Positions 1 through 15,400 of a stretch of 64,000 bases of DNA are shown here, piece after piece (the first letter of the stretch is position 1; each line of letters begins with the position of its first letter). Below the pieces are notes generated by a model that made no database searches, had not been told where the DNA came from, and worked only from the letters and a program-made list of their open reading frames with translations. Both the position numbers and the translations under genes were made by a program. Origin of the DNA: Helianthus annuus (taxonomy: Eukaryota > Streptophyta > Magnoliopsida > Asterales > Asteraceae); NCBI RefSeq assembly GCF_002127325.2, contig NC_035435.2, positions 12,234,289 to 12,298,288 of the forward strand, read 5' to 3'.

Positions 1-74
1 AGGCACAACTTGGGTGGGACTCACCCAAGCACTATCCGAAATCGGATAAATAATTCCCGCATCCAACCATTTAA

Positions 75-964
75 TTACCTCTTTTTAACTACCTCCCGTA
101 GGTTCGGATTCAATCGCCTTTGAGCCTCTCGTGTCGGCTTTGCATCTTCAGTTGTAATGATCTTATGCATGACAATGGATGGACTAATTCCTTTGAGGTC
201 GGCAATCGTCCATCCAATAGCTCCCTTGTTTTCCTTTAAGACCTCCAACAATGCTTGCTCTTGGGCCAACTCTAAATTAGAGGCAATAATGACCGGTAAA
301 GTGTCATTATCCCCTAAAAATACATACTTCAAATGGCCGGGCAAGTCTTTAAGCTCCAACTTCGGCGGTTCCTCCAATGATGGTTTAGTACCCGAATCGA
401 TCTCCGCCGGTAGACCTTCAAATTGATGAGTCCATGGTGGTCTACCCTCTTTCAAAGCCATTGCATCTTGCTTTTCCTCTTCAACCCGGAGTGCATAAGC
501 ATGTACCTGTTCAGAAAAATCACACAGGCAAATATCCAAACCATCCTCCTCATACTCATGCGGGTTGCATCCGTCAACTATATCTGCCATAAACACTCAT
601 CAACACCATTAGCATTAGAATTGTTAGTAAAAACATTCAAACGCATTTTTCTATTTCCAAAACCCATATCAACTGTACCAAATCTACAATCGATAATAGC
701 ATGTGCGGTGCTCAAAAATGGCCGACCCAAAATTATATTTTGTTGTTGCCTAGGGTCCGCCGATGAGTAATCCAAGACTAAAAAGTCAACCGGGTAATAA
801 AACTCATCAATTTTTACGATTACATTTTGAACCATACCCCGAGGTAGCTTATGAGACAAATCGGCCAAAACAACCGTTGTCTCCACCCTTGCTAACGGAC
901 CAAAGTCATATTGGTCAGATAAGCCCCCCCCCCCCCCCCGGTAAAATGCTAACCCCGACTCCAA
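75..964 (-). pseudogene. Athila-type protease and start of reverse transcriptase, broken
   Basis: The region after gag carries an aspartic protease fold: a flap-like VDFLVLDY motif, then ILGRPFLSTA, followed by the linker into reverse transcriptase. The expected catalytic Asp-Leu-Gly-Ala at the end of the gag frame (about 965-1000) reads GLGV, so the aspartate is lost. A run of 16 G on the minus strand (924-939) marks one frame change, a second lies near 590, and a third near 80 sits at an AAAAA run in the first RT segment. The rest of RT, RNase H and integrase are outside the window. Confidence 0.75.
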
Positions 965-3673
965 GACCTAGCAACGCCTTAGCCATTTGAAAATTACCAA
1001 CTTGTATATTAATCAATGGCGTGCCCGGATCTTGGAGCTTAGGAGGAAGCTCCCCATTTAAAACCGCACTCACTTGCCCGGTTAAATCCACCCGCTTAGG
1101 CACTTTCTTCTTGTTTTGCCTTTTTTGTGTGCATAATTCTTTTAGAAATTTTGCATAGGCGGGGACTTGTTTTATTGCATCGAGGAGTGGGAGATTTATT
1201 TTCACTTGTTTAAACATGTCCCACATCTCTTCTTTTTGAGGACCTCTCGACACAATAAAATTTTTCTTTCCCGGGTCAAGTAAGGCCGATGGAAACGGGA
1301 CTTGACTCGGTTCACCCTCAACTTTTTCGCTCTTTTTGTTTTCACCCAAACCCGATTTTTTAGCAATTGTTTCTTTTGGTTTAACCGGTGAAACTTCATC
1401 ATCACTTTCATTACCCGTGATATCCTCAACTACCCCCTCAACCAATTCGGGTGACAAATTGGCTTTAAATTCTTTTCCACTTCTTAAAACACTAACATGA
1501 TTAATATTAACATTACCTCGTGACGAACTATGCGAAGGGTTTACCTTAGTGTCGCTTGGAAGTTGACCCTTGCTTTTCTTCAATTCAGCCACGTCGGTTG
1601 CTAATTGACCCATTTGGGTTGTTAGTGATTGGATGCTTTTGTCACGAACCTCATCCTTTTGCATTCGAACTTCATCGAGTTGGTTCCGTTTTTGCATCTC
1701 CATTTGCATGCTCTTTAGCATCTCCATCATCTCGTTTCCACCCGAAGACCCCCCTTGTTCTTGACCCGTTTGGTGTTGTTTTTGATAGCCTTGGTTGTTC
1801 CCGCCTCGGTATCCACCTTGGTTATTATAAGGTTGGCGTGAACCGAAGTTACCTTGGCTACCTTGAAAATTCGGGTTAGCTTGATTTGAAGGGTTCCCAT
1901 ACCGAAAATTCGGGTGGTTCCTCAACCCGGGGTGGTAGGTATTAGAGTTCATGTTGTTGTAATTCCTACCACCTCCTCCTTGACCTTGACCTTGAACCGC
2001 ATGGACTTCTTCATATTGCCCTTCCAACATCCCTTGGCAATTTTCAGCCGCATGACCTATTTCATTACACAAAGCACAAACATCATAAATTTGGTTAGTA
2101 GTTTGAACATTACCATCATCTATGGTGTGCACTTGAGGTCGGGCAATGGCCGGTCGGGCTCTTCTCGATGCTTGAGCTTTCCTCTTGATGTAGTTGCCAT
2201 GCTTTCCAAGAATTCCCAATCATCATTCTCATAATTTGTACCAAAAGTCCCACCGGTAATGGACATTAGATCACGTGCATCTTCGGAACTCAACCCTTCG
2301 TGAAAGGCATTCATCAACTCCCACAATTCAATTCCATGGTGAGGGCAATTCTTTATCATCATATTGAAGCATTCGAATGCCTCGTGAAACATCTCACCAC
2401 GTTGTTGTTGGAAGCTTCTCAACCCCTTTCTTGCATCGTTGGTCTTTTGGGCGGTGTAAAACTCATCCAAGAAAGTTTGTTGCATCTCCCCCCATATATA
2501 TATGGATGCCGAAGGTAACGTGTAGAACCATTTCTTCGCCTTATCTTCCAAAGAAAATTGGAATAATACCAATTTGATGTCATCAGTCGAGAACCCTTGA
2601 CTCCCAAGAGTGTTACAAATCGAATCATAAGCCTCTAAATGAAAGTAAGGCTCCTCCGTTGCTAACCCCTTGTACTTTGGTAAACTTTGCAAAGAGTTGT
2701 TCCTCACTTCAAATGTTCGCCCTTGATCATTATGAGGAATGACTACCGGTGAAGGGTTTTGAGTGATTACCGGCCTAAAATGTGCTTCGATGCCCCTCAC
2801 ATTTTCTCTAAGGTGTCTCCTTGGTACACCAAACCTACCTCTTGGAGGAATAGGACCCATTGGCCTAGGTACTTGCCCTTGTGGTGTAATTGGTTGTTGA
2901 AACTGTTGATGCATCGGTGGGCGTTGAATTGGCCTTTGGAATTGTTGAACATTTGGTTGTACATTTTGTGGCCAAATTTGTTGCAATGGGATAGGATGTT
3001 GCATTGGTGGCCCTTGTGGTCTTGGCCGAATGTGTTGTGGTACGAGTTGTTGTTGTTGTGTCATTCCACCGACACTTGCCATCCCTTGAGATTGACTTTG
3101 CACATATCCAAATTCTCCTTGATCACCATAACCCCCGTAAAAATACCCATCCTCATCATAACCCTCAAACTCTTCAAATCCTTCATCATACCCATCTCCT
3201 TGAATTCCTGACGATTGCCCAAATGGAATGTTTGAATATTGAAAACCCGCTTGGTTCGTTGGTCTAAATGTTGAAGTAGCATGGACAATGGTCGAAATTG
3301 GTGCTATGGTATGGCTTGAATATGACGGACCCGCACTCGGGAAGAAATGGGACAATGGTGGTATAGTAGTGGATGGGTTAAAGGTAATGGTTGGCTCTTC
3401 TTGGGTAGTAATGGGTTGTGTTGTGTTGGTTGGTGTAGTGTCATGAGGTGGAGTAGGAATTGTAGTGGAATTTGGTATAGTTGTGTTTGGTGATGGTTGT
3501 GTGGAAGTAGGTATGAATGATGAGGTCGTTTGACCCGTTGTAGGTGGAATTTGTGAATCGGCCATGATGTTCCTTGGTGTAATTGGTGAAGTAGGTGAAC
3601 CAATGATTCGGTTTTCTCGTAATAAAACCCTATTTTGCCTTAGCGTTCTTTCGATTTCCAGATCAAATGACAA
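965..3673 (-). pseudogene. Athila-type gag, frameshifted
   Basis: The gag capsid reading frame starts at 3673, just inside the primer site, with a long Pro/Thr/Gln-rich leader and then a capsid core with aromatic motifs around 2300-2650. Near 2180 the frame shifts, and the rest of gag continues in another frame (from about 2200 down). That part contains one CCHC zinc knuckle (C-x2-C-x4-H-x4-C, about 2030-2080), a Gly/Asn/Gln-rich linker and Lys-rich segments. Gag packages the element RNA in cytoplasmic particles. The frameshift and downstream damage make this copy non-functional. Overlapping open frames on the other strand are shadows. Confidence 0.8.
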
Positions 3674-3815
3674 TGGTGATGAAGTGCACCAACAGGTGAC
3701 ACTTTGTGAGAGCCTCTAGTATGCATGCACCTGTAGAACCTGCACACTAAACACACCAGTGTAAACCCGAAAATAACAAAGCAAAACTAACAAACTGACA
3801 CACGTTGCGCACTAC

Positions 3816-3833
3816 TCCCCGGCAACGGCGCCA
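3816..3833 (-). promoter_or_regulatory. Primer binding site (tRNA-Asp type)
   Basis: The minus strand reads TGGCGCCGTTGCCGGGGA, complementary over 18 nt to the 3' end of plant tRNA-Asp including CCA. It lies 5 nt inside the LTR edge. This primer site is characteristic of Athila and relatives. Confidence 0.9.
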
Positions 3834-3838
3834 AAATT

Positions 3839-5014
3839 TGACGTGCTTGTCGTGGTACACGCAAATTTAATCCCAAAAACAACTATAGATAGTGGTAAGA
3901 GGGTATCGAACTCAGGGAGTATGTGGAAAATATGTCGATTATATAGCTTTGCAATTAAACTACAATTTACCTAATGTGCAGAAAATAAAGATCAATGATT
4001 TAGATTGTTGTTTTAGAAAACTAAATTAATAACTAAGAGCAAATTGAAATTGGTTGTTTAACAGATTAGGAAAACAATGACCATCTTAGGATTCGGTTTC
4101 TTTAAACAATTGTGTGTAAATTCAACTAGAAAGAGTTACATAGACATAACTCATGTATAGATAATTGAAGTGATAAAAGGGAAAAAAGTACTCGGATTGT
4201 ATAAACGCGAGGTTGTTTCCCGATGACCAATTAATCAATAACCAACCCTAACCCTTCCCGTGATATCTCGATTGCCAACGGCACCAAGAACGTACGATTG
4301 AGACTAGATATTGCACTATCAATTAACAGGCTACAAACAATTATGCATACACCATGATAAACAAGCAAACACAAGTTATCATTCTAGAAATTCAGAATTA
4401 AATACACAAAAGTTCAAGAGAAACCTACACCTAAGATGATCACCGAAAGTTTTAGCCACACATAGCTTGGTGAATCATCATAACAAGCAATTCAATGTTC
4501 ATACAAATCAAAAACACAAACCGAATGTTAGGAATTGTTTAGAACCAAGCCAAGACAGCCAAAATCGCCCCCAAAGTGTTTCACAAACGTCCTATGATGA
4601 GAATAGCCCAAAAGACACCCATAACTGACTTAATGATGGCAGTTACACGTTTGTTCGCAGGTTCCACCGTAATTTACGGTACCATCGTAAATTACGGTGG
4701 ACATAAGTATGTTACGGTGAGACTCAACTGCTTTACGGTAGGCACCAGGTGATATTCAGGTCCACCGTAACTTACGGTAGGACCGTAAGTTACGGTGGAA
4801 GGCTGAATGTTATTCTTTGTTTCATCTTTTGCTTCAACTTCAACCCGTTCAACTCCAAACCGTCCGAAGCTGCGTTTTTCTTCACTTTAAGCCGCTAAAC
4901 CGCACCTGAGACATGAGCAACAGTAGTTATCTAATTCAAGATAATTACACACTTAAATGAAGGATAAACTTATCTTTTAACATCATAAAGGGTTGTCCAA
5001 TGGACCACCCGTCA
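3839..5014 (-). repeat. 5' LTR of the Athila-type element
   Basis: The 1176-bp segment starts TGACGTG and ends CCCGTCA on the plus strand, so its tips are inverted (TGACG...CGTCA). One tip abuts the primer binding site after a short AATT spacer, and the other abuts foreign coding sequence at 5015. It contains two 37-bp hairpin-forming blocks at 4664-4700 and 4762-4798. The second LTR is outside the window, so pairwise dating is impossible here. Confidence 0.85.
4664..4798. repeat. Pair of 37-bp hairpins built on TTACGGT/ACCGTAA
   Basis: Two blocks (4664-4700 and 4762-4798) each read as CCACCGTAA...TTACGGTGG with smaller inner palindromes of the same heptamer, and further single TTACGGT copies lie between them. 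They sit inside the Athila LTR. The function is unknown; the arrangement would form hairpins in RNA or present repeated sites to a DNA-binding protein. Confidence 0.8.
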
Positions 5015-7666
<2,652 letters not shown>

Positions 7667-9033
7667 CAAGCTTCCTCAGTAACCACGTGCTAAATTTCAG
7701 GACAAAATTTTCTTAACAAGGGGATCGAGAATGTGACAACCCTCAAAATTCATGTATCCGTACGATTTATTTATGTTAATTAAAGTGCTTAATGACTGTG
7801 CTGAATTACTTAACTGCTTTCTGATTACTGTGTCATACTTACATGTGCTTGTTAACATACTAGTCTTGTGCAGAAAAGTTACTAAATAGTTCTATATACT
7901 TTCCTAAATGTTGGGAATTAAAAATGTTACAAAAAGATATATATAGGACACTATATGGAATAACTTGACACCTTAACGAACCGGTATCTAACCGAACAAC
8001 TGGACATTACCCGGAACACTAAATTATTATTAAAAACATTGTTTTATTATTACCAAGCTAGTTATGATCCCCGAGCACCCTAACACCCACTAAATTATCT
8101 AGTAACTAACCAACATAACCATATACTTAGTTATGGATTACAAGGTAACCAACTAGTTCAAATTTACAATTAGGCCCCCTCCCCAAGCTAGTAAAAATCA
8201 GCCTCATGGCCTATTTAGGGGATTTTATGAATAAATTAATGGATATTGTCTTGTACTAAAGGGGACATTAAATCCATGGGTTAAAGACATGTTGGATGGA
8301 AGTTTATATTAACCTTAAGATCATAACACAACTTCATTTCACAAACTCAAACCCACTCTATCTCTTCTCTTTTCCTTTGGCTTCAGCCGAACTCACCACC
8401 ACCACCATCACCTTCATTCAAGCTTGTTTCATCCATTCCATTCATATACAAAGGTGTATCAAGGTGAATCACGAGGTGTGGAACTCACGGATCATCAAGT
8501 ACCTTCTTCACGCGCTTTTATCCACTCATTTTCTCTAGTGTTTCTTCCCTAGCATAAAAGCTAGTAGTAAGCTTCTTTGATCCTCATTTACATCATGTTT
8601 ATGGTGGTTAATAGTTATTTTATTATGAAATCTCTAGAACACTAAAAGATCATAAACAAAGTCTTGAACATAAGCTTTACATGAGATGAAATAATGCTAG
8701 AATGATGTTATTTTGAGTATGTATGATGTTACTTGGTGATTACTAGTAATATGATGATTGATCATCATATGGAACTTGTTAAAGCATGATTAAAAACATA
8801 GTTTAACAAGTTAGAGGTGATTATGTGCTTGTATGAAATAATCATCTTCTAGTCTACATATGAACTTGAAAGAAAAATGATTTTTCTTGAAAAATAATAG
8901 ACCAAGTGAACTAGTGATCTTGTAAATCTAAAACTTGTGAATGATTTTCCTAAATAAACCAAGTCTAAAAGACGGGTTTTGAAGGATCATAACTCTTCTT
9001 GCATATACATTATTTTTGGAAATTAAAAGGAGT

Positions 9034-9038
9034 ATAAG
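9034..9038. repeat. Target site duplication ATAAG, left copy
   Basis: ATAAG directly precedes the LTR tip TGTCACACCCCC. The same five bases follow the other LTR at 18669-18673. Five-base duplications are typical of Ty3/gypsy integrase. Confidence 0.88.
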
Positions 9039-11338
9039 TGTCACACCCCCAAAATCCACACGCGGAGGACCACCGCGTGGAGGCGTGACATGACCAGGAT
9101 CAAGCCACCAATCATATTGAACATAGCAGGTATTAAATAAAATTCAACCCATCAATATAAAAGGTGGTCAAAACCAAACATAGTTAAAGTATAGCGGAAG
9201 CATAATTGCGAAAATCCAAACATGAGTATAAGTTCATAAAGTGTAAATGTTTAACATGGAACTCAACAGTCCATGTTCCCACAATGATCGCGCCTCCCGT
9301 GCAAGCTCCATGAGTACCTATTGTCCTGCAAGGCATGTAACAGAGAGTCAACAACTAGTTGAACGAGTTCACAGTAAGCAAGTTCGTAATAGTAAGTTCG
9401 TTGCGTCATCATGCGTCATTAACTAAGTCATTGGTATGTTCATTTAGTGGGGGCTTCCCATGTGTATATGTACTAGACTAGGGGCAACCATAAGTGTTCT
9501 TCTTAACCCAAGAACAGTAGTACGTACGAGGTTTACGTAGGTTTTACGTAAGTGTCCTTCTTAACTCGAGGACAGTGGTACGCGGGGGTTTACGTAGGTT
9601 TTACGTAAGTGCTCTTCACAACCCGAGGCAGTAGTGAGTATTAGTTTACGTAGGTTTTACGTAAGTGTCCTTCGCAACCTGAGGACAGTGATAAGTACAA
9701 GTATACGTAGGTTTTACGTATGGGTCCTTCGCATCCGAGGACGATGGTAGATAGTCTAGTAACAGTGTAAGTACAAGTAATTGTCCAATCTCATTCCTTT
9801 AAATCCCATTCCCTACCCGCCGGGAATCCCATGCCTTGGTAAGAGTGTGAACTCACCTTGTTTTGCTCGGCAGATACACAGAAAGGTCAATCAAGCTATA
9901 GTGTGGTCAACCACGTCCTAACATAAGCGTACCATACAAGTCAGGTTTGTATTTAGGTAGTGCACGTATGTTTTCAACACACATTTGCATACACGTATCG
10001 ATCATGGCTTACATGTATATTCGTGGCAGTTAACAGTACATACATTATATGTTCAACAGTAGGAAATCACCTAACAAACAAAACCCAACAGTGCGGCCCA
10101 ATTACCTAGGCCCGTAACAGTGTGCAAGTCCAACAGTATATATATGGTCTCGAGTCGAGACTAGAGATCTCGAGTCGAGACTAGGCGGTCTCAAGTAGGA
10201 GTCTTGGTGTTCTTGAGTCGCAACTAGGAAGGTCTCGACTTATGCATTTATCACTCGAGACTGGATGGTCTCGAGTCAGGTCTCGAGTCGCAACCAGACC
10301 AACAACTGTGGTCTCGAGTCATGCTGTTTGTGTGATGATGATGATGCGTGGTCTCGAGTCGAGACTAGGGGTTCTCGACTCGCAACCTGTGTTGAGACTG
10401 AACGTGTAACAGTTTCCTACTTTGCAGCTCATTGATTCCGTAATATCAGCAAACAACTTTTGGCAGTTTCAATTCAGATCAAACATCAATTATCAGTAAT
10501 CATTCACCCTAATTGTTCTCTACGTATGATCAACAATCAAGCATTCAATTATATCACCCGACTAACCATCTTTGAACATCATCATGCACAATTACATGGC
10601 CACAAAACTAATTATCCAGATACAATTCTTCACAGCCGATTACAACAACTATTTGATGCGGTGAACAACAAACAAACTTAGACTATCAATCCGATTATAT
10701 TTTAGTATATAAACACATATCACCAGAAGTAAGTGTATGGATTCAATCATGTTTACTAGCATGAAACCCTAATCGATCAAATAGCAAACAAATAGCATCA
10801 AAAGTATAACAACAATCAAGAGAACACTAACCTTAAAACCGAATAACTAAACAAATCGAGATGGTGCTTCGGTTGTGATGATTGCTGTCGAACAGGAGAG
10901 AGAGAGAGAGAAAGCTTAGGGTTTGGTGTGTGTTGGTGATTTGTAAATTATGAAAATCAAAACCCCTAAATGGGTTAATGAACGTGCACAAGAGAAGTGG
11001 GCCGAACCCATCAACGGGTTGCCCTTGGTCTCGAGTCGGCCAAGTGGTTTGCGAGTGGAGTTGGGCCGAGAGAAAGGTGTGTGTGGCCAGAAATAAAGTG
11101 TGCGGCCCATACATGATAACACGTAACATAATAAAACTCATAACATTCAACGCAATCATACACATCAACAAGTCACGTAATGCTCATACAAGTTTCAATA
11201 AGCACAAAGATAGGTTCTGGAATACGAGTTGTCACATTATCCCCAAGTTGAAAGAAATTTCGTCCCGAAATTTGGTACGTACTCACTGAGGAAGCTAGTT
11301 AAGTTGCATGGTTTTTTGGGTTTTCCTGGGGTATCACA
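9039..11338 (-). repeat. 3' LTR of the full-length gypsy element
   Basis: 2300 bp. On its own strand it starts TGTGATACCCC after the polypurine tract and ends GGGGGTGTGACA. The last codons of the pol frame (stop at 11299) lie inside it. Internal structure includes about five imperfect repeats of a roughly 65-bp unit containing TTTACGTAGGTTTTACGTA (about 9520-9730), a cluster of palindromes based on GTCTCGAGTCGAGAC (10145-10400) and a GA microsatellite near 10890. Confidence 0.88.
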
Positions 11339-12396
11339 TCCTCCCCCCGTTGGTTTGGAATTTCGTCCCGAAATTCTGCAGTAGCTTCAGCCTCAGTAGT
11401 GATTGTACTGTTCGCGAACAATTGGGGATACTTTTGTTTCATCTGATCTTCGCGTTCCCAGGTGAACTCTGGGCCACAACGGGAGTTCCAACGAACTCGA
11501 ACAAGAGGTATTCTAGTGTGCTTGAGGACCTTAACATCCCGGTCCGTGATTTCGACTGGTTCCTCGACGAATCGCAACTGTTCGTCGATAGTGAGCTCCT
11601 TCAAAGGAACTATGAGGGTCTCATCTGACAGACACTTCTTCAGATTCGACACGTGAAAGACGTTGTGAACTGCACCGAGTTCTGCTGGTAGGTTTAGTTT
11701 GTAGGCCACTTTGCCTATTCTTTCTATAATTTCGAACGGTCCGACATACCGTGGATTAAGTTTACCCCGTTTGCCAAAACGAACCACACCCTTCCAGGGT
11801 GAGACTTTGAGTAGCACTCGATCCCCAACTTGGAACTCGAGTGGTTTCCTGCGCTTATCAGCGTAACTTTTCTGACGGTCACGAGCCGCCGCCATGCGTT
11901 GCCGTATCTGTGCAATCCGTTCAGTAGCATTAACTACAAGTTCTGGACCTGTGATCTGACTATCCCCCACCTCTGCCCAACAGAGAGATGATCGGCATTT
12001 ACGTCCGTACAATGCCTCGAATGGAGCGGCTTGGATGCTGGTGTGGTAACTGTTATTGTACGAAAACTCCACTAACGGTAGATGCTTTTCCCAGCTGTTG
12101 TCGGAATCGATAACACATGCCCGAAGCATGTCTTCTAGAGTCTGGATAGTGCGCTCAGACTGCCCATCTGTTTGAGGGTGATAAGCTGTGCTCATATCTA
12201 ATCGTGAGCCAAACGCTTTGTGCATTGCTTGCCATAGTTCTGAAGTGAATCGTGCATCACGATCCGAAATAATATAGGTTGGCACTCCGTGCCTCGAAAC
12301 CACTTCCTTCAAGTAAATGTCTGCTAATGTAGAGAACTTGTCTGTCTCTTTGATAGCCAAGAAGTGTGCAGACTTTGTGAGTCGATCCACGATCAC
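11299..12396 (-). pseudogene. Integrase core and C-terminal chromodomain-like segment of the same polyprotein
   Basis: This is in the same frame as the preceding gag-pol, separated by two in-frame TAG codons (12463 and 12397), both at positions where the host copy has TGG. It contains the integrase catalytic core (SDRDARF and QTDGQSERT, with the final Glu in the ERTIQTLED region), the SH3-like C-terminal part ([14 protein letters not shown]) and a chromodomain-like tail ([12 protein letters not shown], then [17 protein letters not shown]). Chromodomains of this clade direct integration to marked chromatin. The stop lies 40 bases inside the 3' LTR. The C-terminal 13 or so residues are encoded by the LTR itself. 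Confidence 0.88.
11339..11351 (-). promoter_or_regulatory. Polypurine tract
   Basis: The minus strand reads AACGGGGGGAGGA immediately before the 3' LTR start. It lies inside the pol reading frame. The host element has the matching AACGGGGGGATGA before 7627. Confidence 0.85.
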
Positions 12397-12462
12397 CTAA
12401 ATAGTATCGTTTCCACGCTGAGATCTAGGTAGGTCAGTAACAAAATCCAAGGAAATTTCCTC

Positions 12463-15400
12463 CTATTTCCATTGTGGTATCTTGGGTTGCTGAAGTAGGC
12501 CCGATGGTTTCTGGTATTCCGACTTGACTCTCGCACAAGTCAAGCACTTGGTAACGTATGTTGCTATGTGAGCTTTCATGCTAGGCCACCAATACGTGGT
12601 TCTGAGATCGTGGTACATCTTATCCGAACCTGGATGTACCGAGTAGCGAGACTTCTGTGCTTCATCCATCACCAGCTCGCGTAAGTTGCCATATAGTGGG
12701 ACCCAAATACGCCCTGTTACATAATAGGCGTCATCTTCCTTCCGTTCTAATCGTTGCCTTGAGCCACGCAAGGCTTCAGCCCTGACGTTCTCTGGTTTCA
12801 ATGCTTCTTCCTGAGCATCTCGTATCTGAGCAGGGAGACCAGACTGAATAGTAAGTTGTAGTGCTCGTACGCGCCTAGGCGTAGTATCCTTTCGACTGAG
12901 GGCGTCAGCCACAACATTGGCTTTGCCCGGATGGTACTTGATGGCACATTCATAATCATTAAGTAGCTCAACCCATCGACGTTGACGCATGTTCAATTCC
13001 TTCTGCTTGAAGATATGCTCGAGACTCCTGTGATCGGTGTAGATAGTGCACTTGGTACCGTACAGGTAGTGTCGCCATATCTTAAGTGCAAAGACAACAG
13101 CTCCCAGCTCTAAATCGTGCGTAGTATAGTTTCGTTCATGAACCTTGAGTTGGCGCGAAGCATAAGCAATGACCTTGTCGCGCTGCATTAACACACATCC
13201 AAGACCCTGAATGGATGCGACGCAATAAACCACGAAATCGTCCGTGCCCTCTGGCAATGAAAGAATAGGTGCGCTGCAGAGCCTGTCTTTTAAGTGCTGA
13301 AATGCAGTTTCCTGTGTACTACCCCAACGGTAGGTGACACCCTTTTGTGTCAGTAGTGTAAGCGGCTGCGCAATTTTTGAGAAGTCTTTAATGAACCTTC
13401 TGTAGTAACCTGCCAAACCCAAGAATTGGCGTATTTCCGTTGGTGTACGTGGTGCAGGCCAGTTCCTGATCGAGTCTACCTTGGATGGATCCATATGAAT
13501 CCCGTCCTTGTTTACCACGTGGCCTAGAAAGTGAACTTCGCGAAGCCAGAAGTCGCATTTTGAAAACTTGGCGTACAACTGTTCTGCTCGAAGGAGCTTC
13601 AAAATAAGTCGCAAATGCTGCTCGTGCTCCTCCTGACTCTTGGAGTAGATCAGGATGTCGTCGATGAAGACAATCACAAACTTGTCTAAATAAGGCTTGC
13701 ACACTCTGTTCATAAGATCCATGAAAACTGTCGGTGCGTTCGTTATCCCGAATGGCATAACAAGAAACTCGTAGTGGCCGTATCGAGTTCTGAAAGCTGT
13801 TTTGGAGACGTCCTCATCCCGGACTCTCAGCTGATGGTAACCTGACCTCAGGTCAATCTTTGAGTAGTAGATCGACCCTTGCAGCTGGTCGAACAAGTCA
13901 TCAATACGTGGAAGAGGGTAGCGGTTCTTCACTGTCACCTTGTTGAGTTCGCGATAATCTATGCACATCCTGAAGGTACCGTCTTTCTTCTTCACGAATA
14001 GTACTGGAGCTCCCCAAGGCGAAGAGCTAGGACGAATAAAACCCTTATCCAAGAGTTCTTGCAGTTGCTTAGACAGTTCTTCCAGCTCAGTTGGAGCTAA
14101 GCGATATGGTGCACGAGCTATGGGTGCTGCTCCAGGAGCTAGCTCGATCTGGAATTCGACCTGGCGGTGAGGCGGTAGACCAGGTAAGTCTTCAGGGAAC
14201 ACTTGAGGAAAATCACGTACAACTGGGATATCCTCTAATTTCCTCTCTTTCATTGATGCGTCTGTAACAAGTGCCAAAATGGCAGTGTGACCCTTTCGTA
14301 AACATTTCTGGGCCTTCAGGAAGGAGATGATGCCAACCACGGCACCACTCTTGTCGCCTTGAACTTCGAGAGGTTTCTTGCCAGAACGGGGAATACGAAC
14401 AATCTTCTCCTTGCATAGGATCTCTGCTTGCTGTTGGGATAACCAATCCATACCAATGACGATGTCGAAACTACCCAGAGTTATAGGAATGAGATCGATA
14501 AAGAAAGTCTGACCAGCGAGGATAAGATTACAACCCTGAACTATGTGTGTGGCCTCTAGACTTTTACCGTTAGCTAACTCTACGACATGTTTGGTATTCA
14601 TAAGTGTTGGTGTGCGCTTGAGCATTTGACTAACTTTCAGAGACATATAACTGGTATCCGCACCCGAATCAAATAATACAGTAACATAAAAGTCGTCGAG
14701 AAGGAACTTACCCATAACCACGTTAGGATCGTTCCTTGCGTCACCCTGCCCCAGCACAAATGCACGACCCCTAGCGCCGTTGTTTCCATCGTTGTTTCCC
14801 CCGTTGTTGTTTCCATTGCCTTGGTTATTGTTGTTGTTGTTGTTGTTCTGGTTTCGGTTTAGCTGGGGGCAGTGTCTCTTGAAGTGACCTTCAGCACCAC
14901 AATGAAAACATCCCTTGTTGCCCTGTTGCTGGTTCTGCTGTGTTTGCTGCTGTTGCTGGCGATCCTGAGTTACAGGCCGTGGGCTCCTACAATCCTTGGC
15001 CTCATGACCCATCTTGAGACACCTCTGACAACGACCCTTGTTGCACTGGCCACTGTGGTGTCTGTTACAATTGTTGCACCTTGGGTGATTTCCTCGATAT
15101 ACACCCCGTCCCTGATTACCCGAAGATTGCTGACTAGGGCTCTGATAGTTGTCAGTCTTTTGCTGCTGAACCTGAGACTGAACTGTAGCTGAACCCTTGC
15201 TGGAATCCCCATCCCATTTCCTCTTGTTGTCACTAGGAGTAGCAGGAGTAGCAGAAGTGGTAGCGGTAGTAGTTGCACTGATACATTTTGGCAGCCTGTT
15301 CTGTTCCACTGCCTGATCCGTGAGGCGATGAGCAAGACGTTGAATGTCCTGGATATTATCGAGGTTAGCCGATGTCACATGGCTCTGGATTTCTGGCGCT

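Larger units (their letters stand above)
1..5014 (-). mobile_element. Athila-type Ty3/gypsy retrotransposon, 5' part (runs off left edge)
   Basis: Read on the minus strand, the order is LTR (3839-5014), tRNA-Asp-type primer binding site, gag with a zinc knuckle, protease region and the start of reverse transcriptase, which leaves the window at base 1. The element ends at 5014, where the sequence changes at once to the reverse transcriptase of another gypsy element on the opposite strand, so it inserted into that element. The outer 5-bp target duplication would be 5015-5019 (ggtga), but its partner lies outside the window. The primer site and the protease/RT junction style are typical of the Athila lineage. 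Several frameshifts show that the copy is dead. Confidence 0.88.

Noticed and set aside
7732..7740. TGTGACAAC as the 3' LTR start of the host gypsy element (also at 11236 and 18557)
   Set aside because: The sister element's target duplication and polypurine tract place the edge about 100 bases earlier.
10460..10681. ORF MAVSIQIKHQ... (also 17769-17954)
   Set aside because: Same LTR sequence in both copies of the gypsy element; no coding signature.
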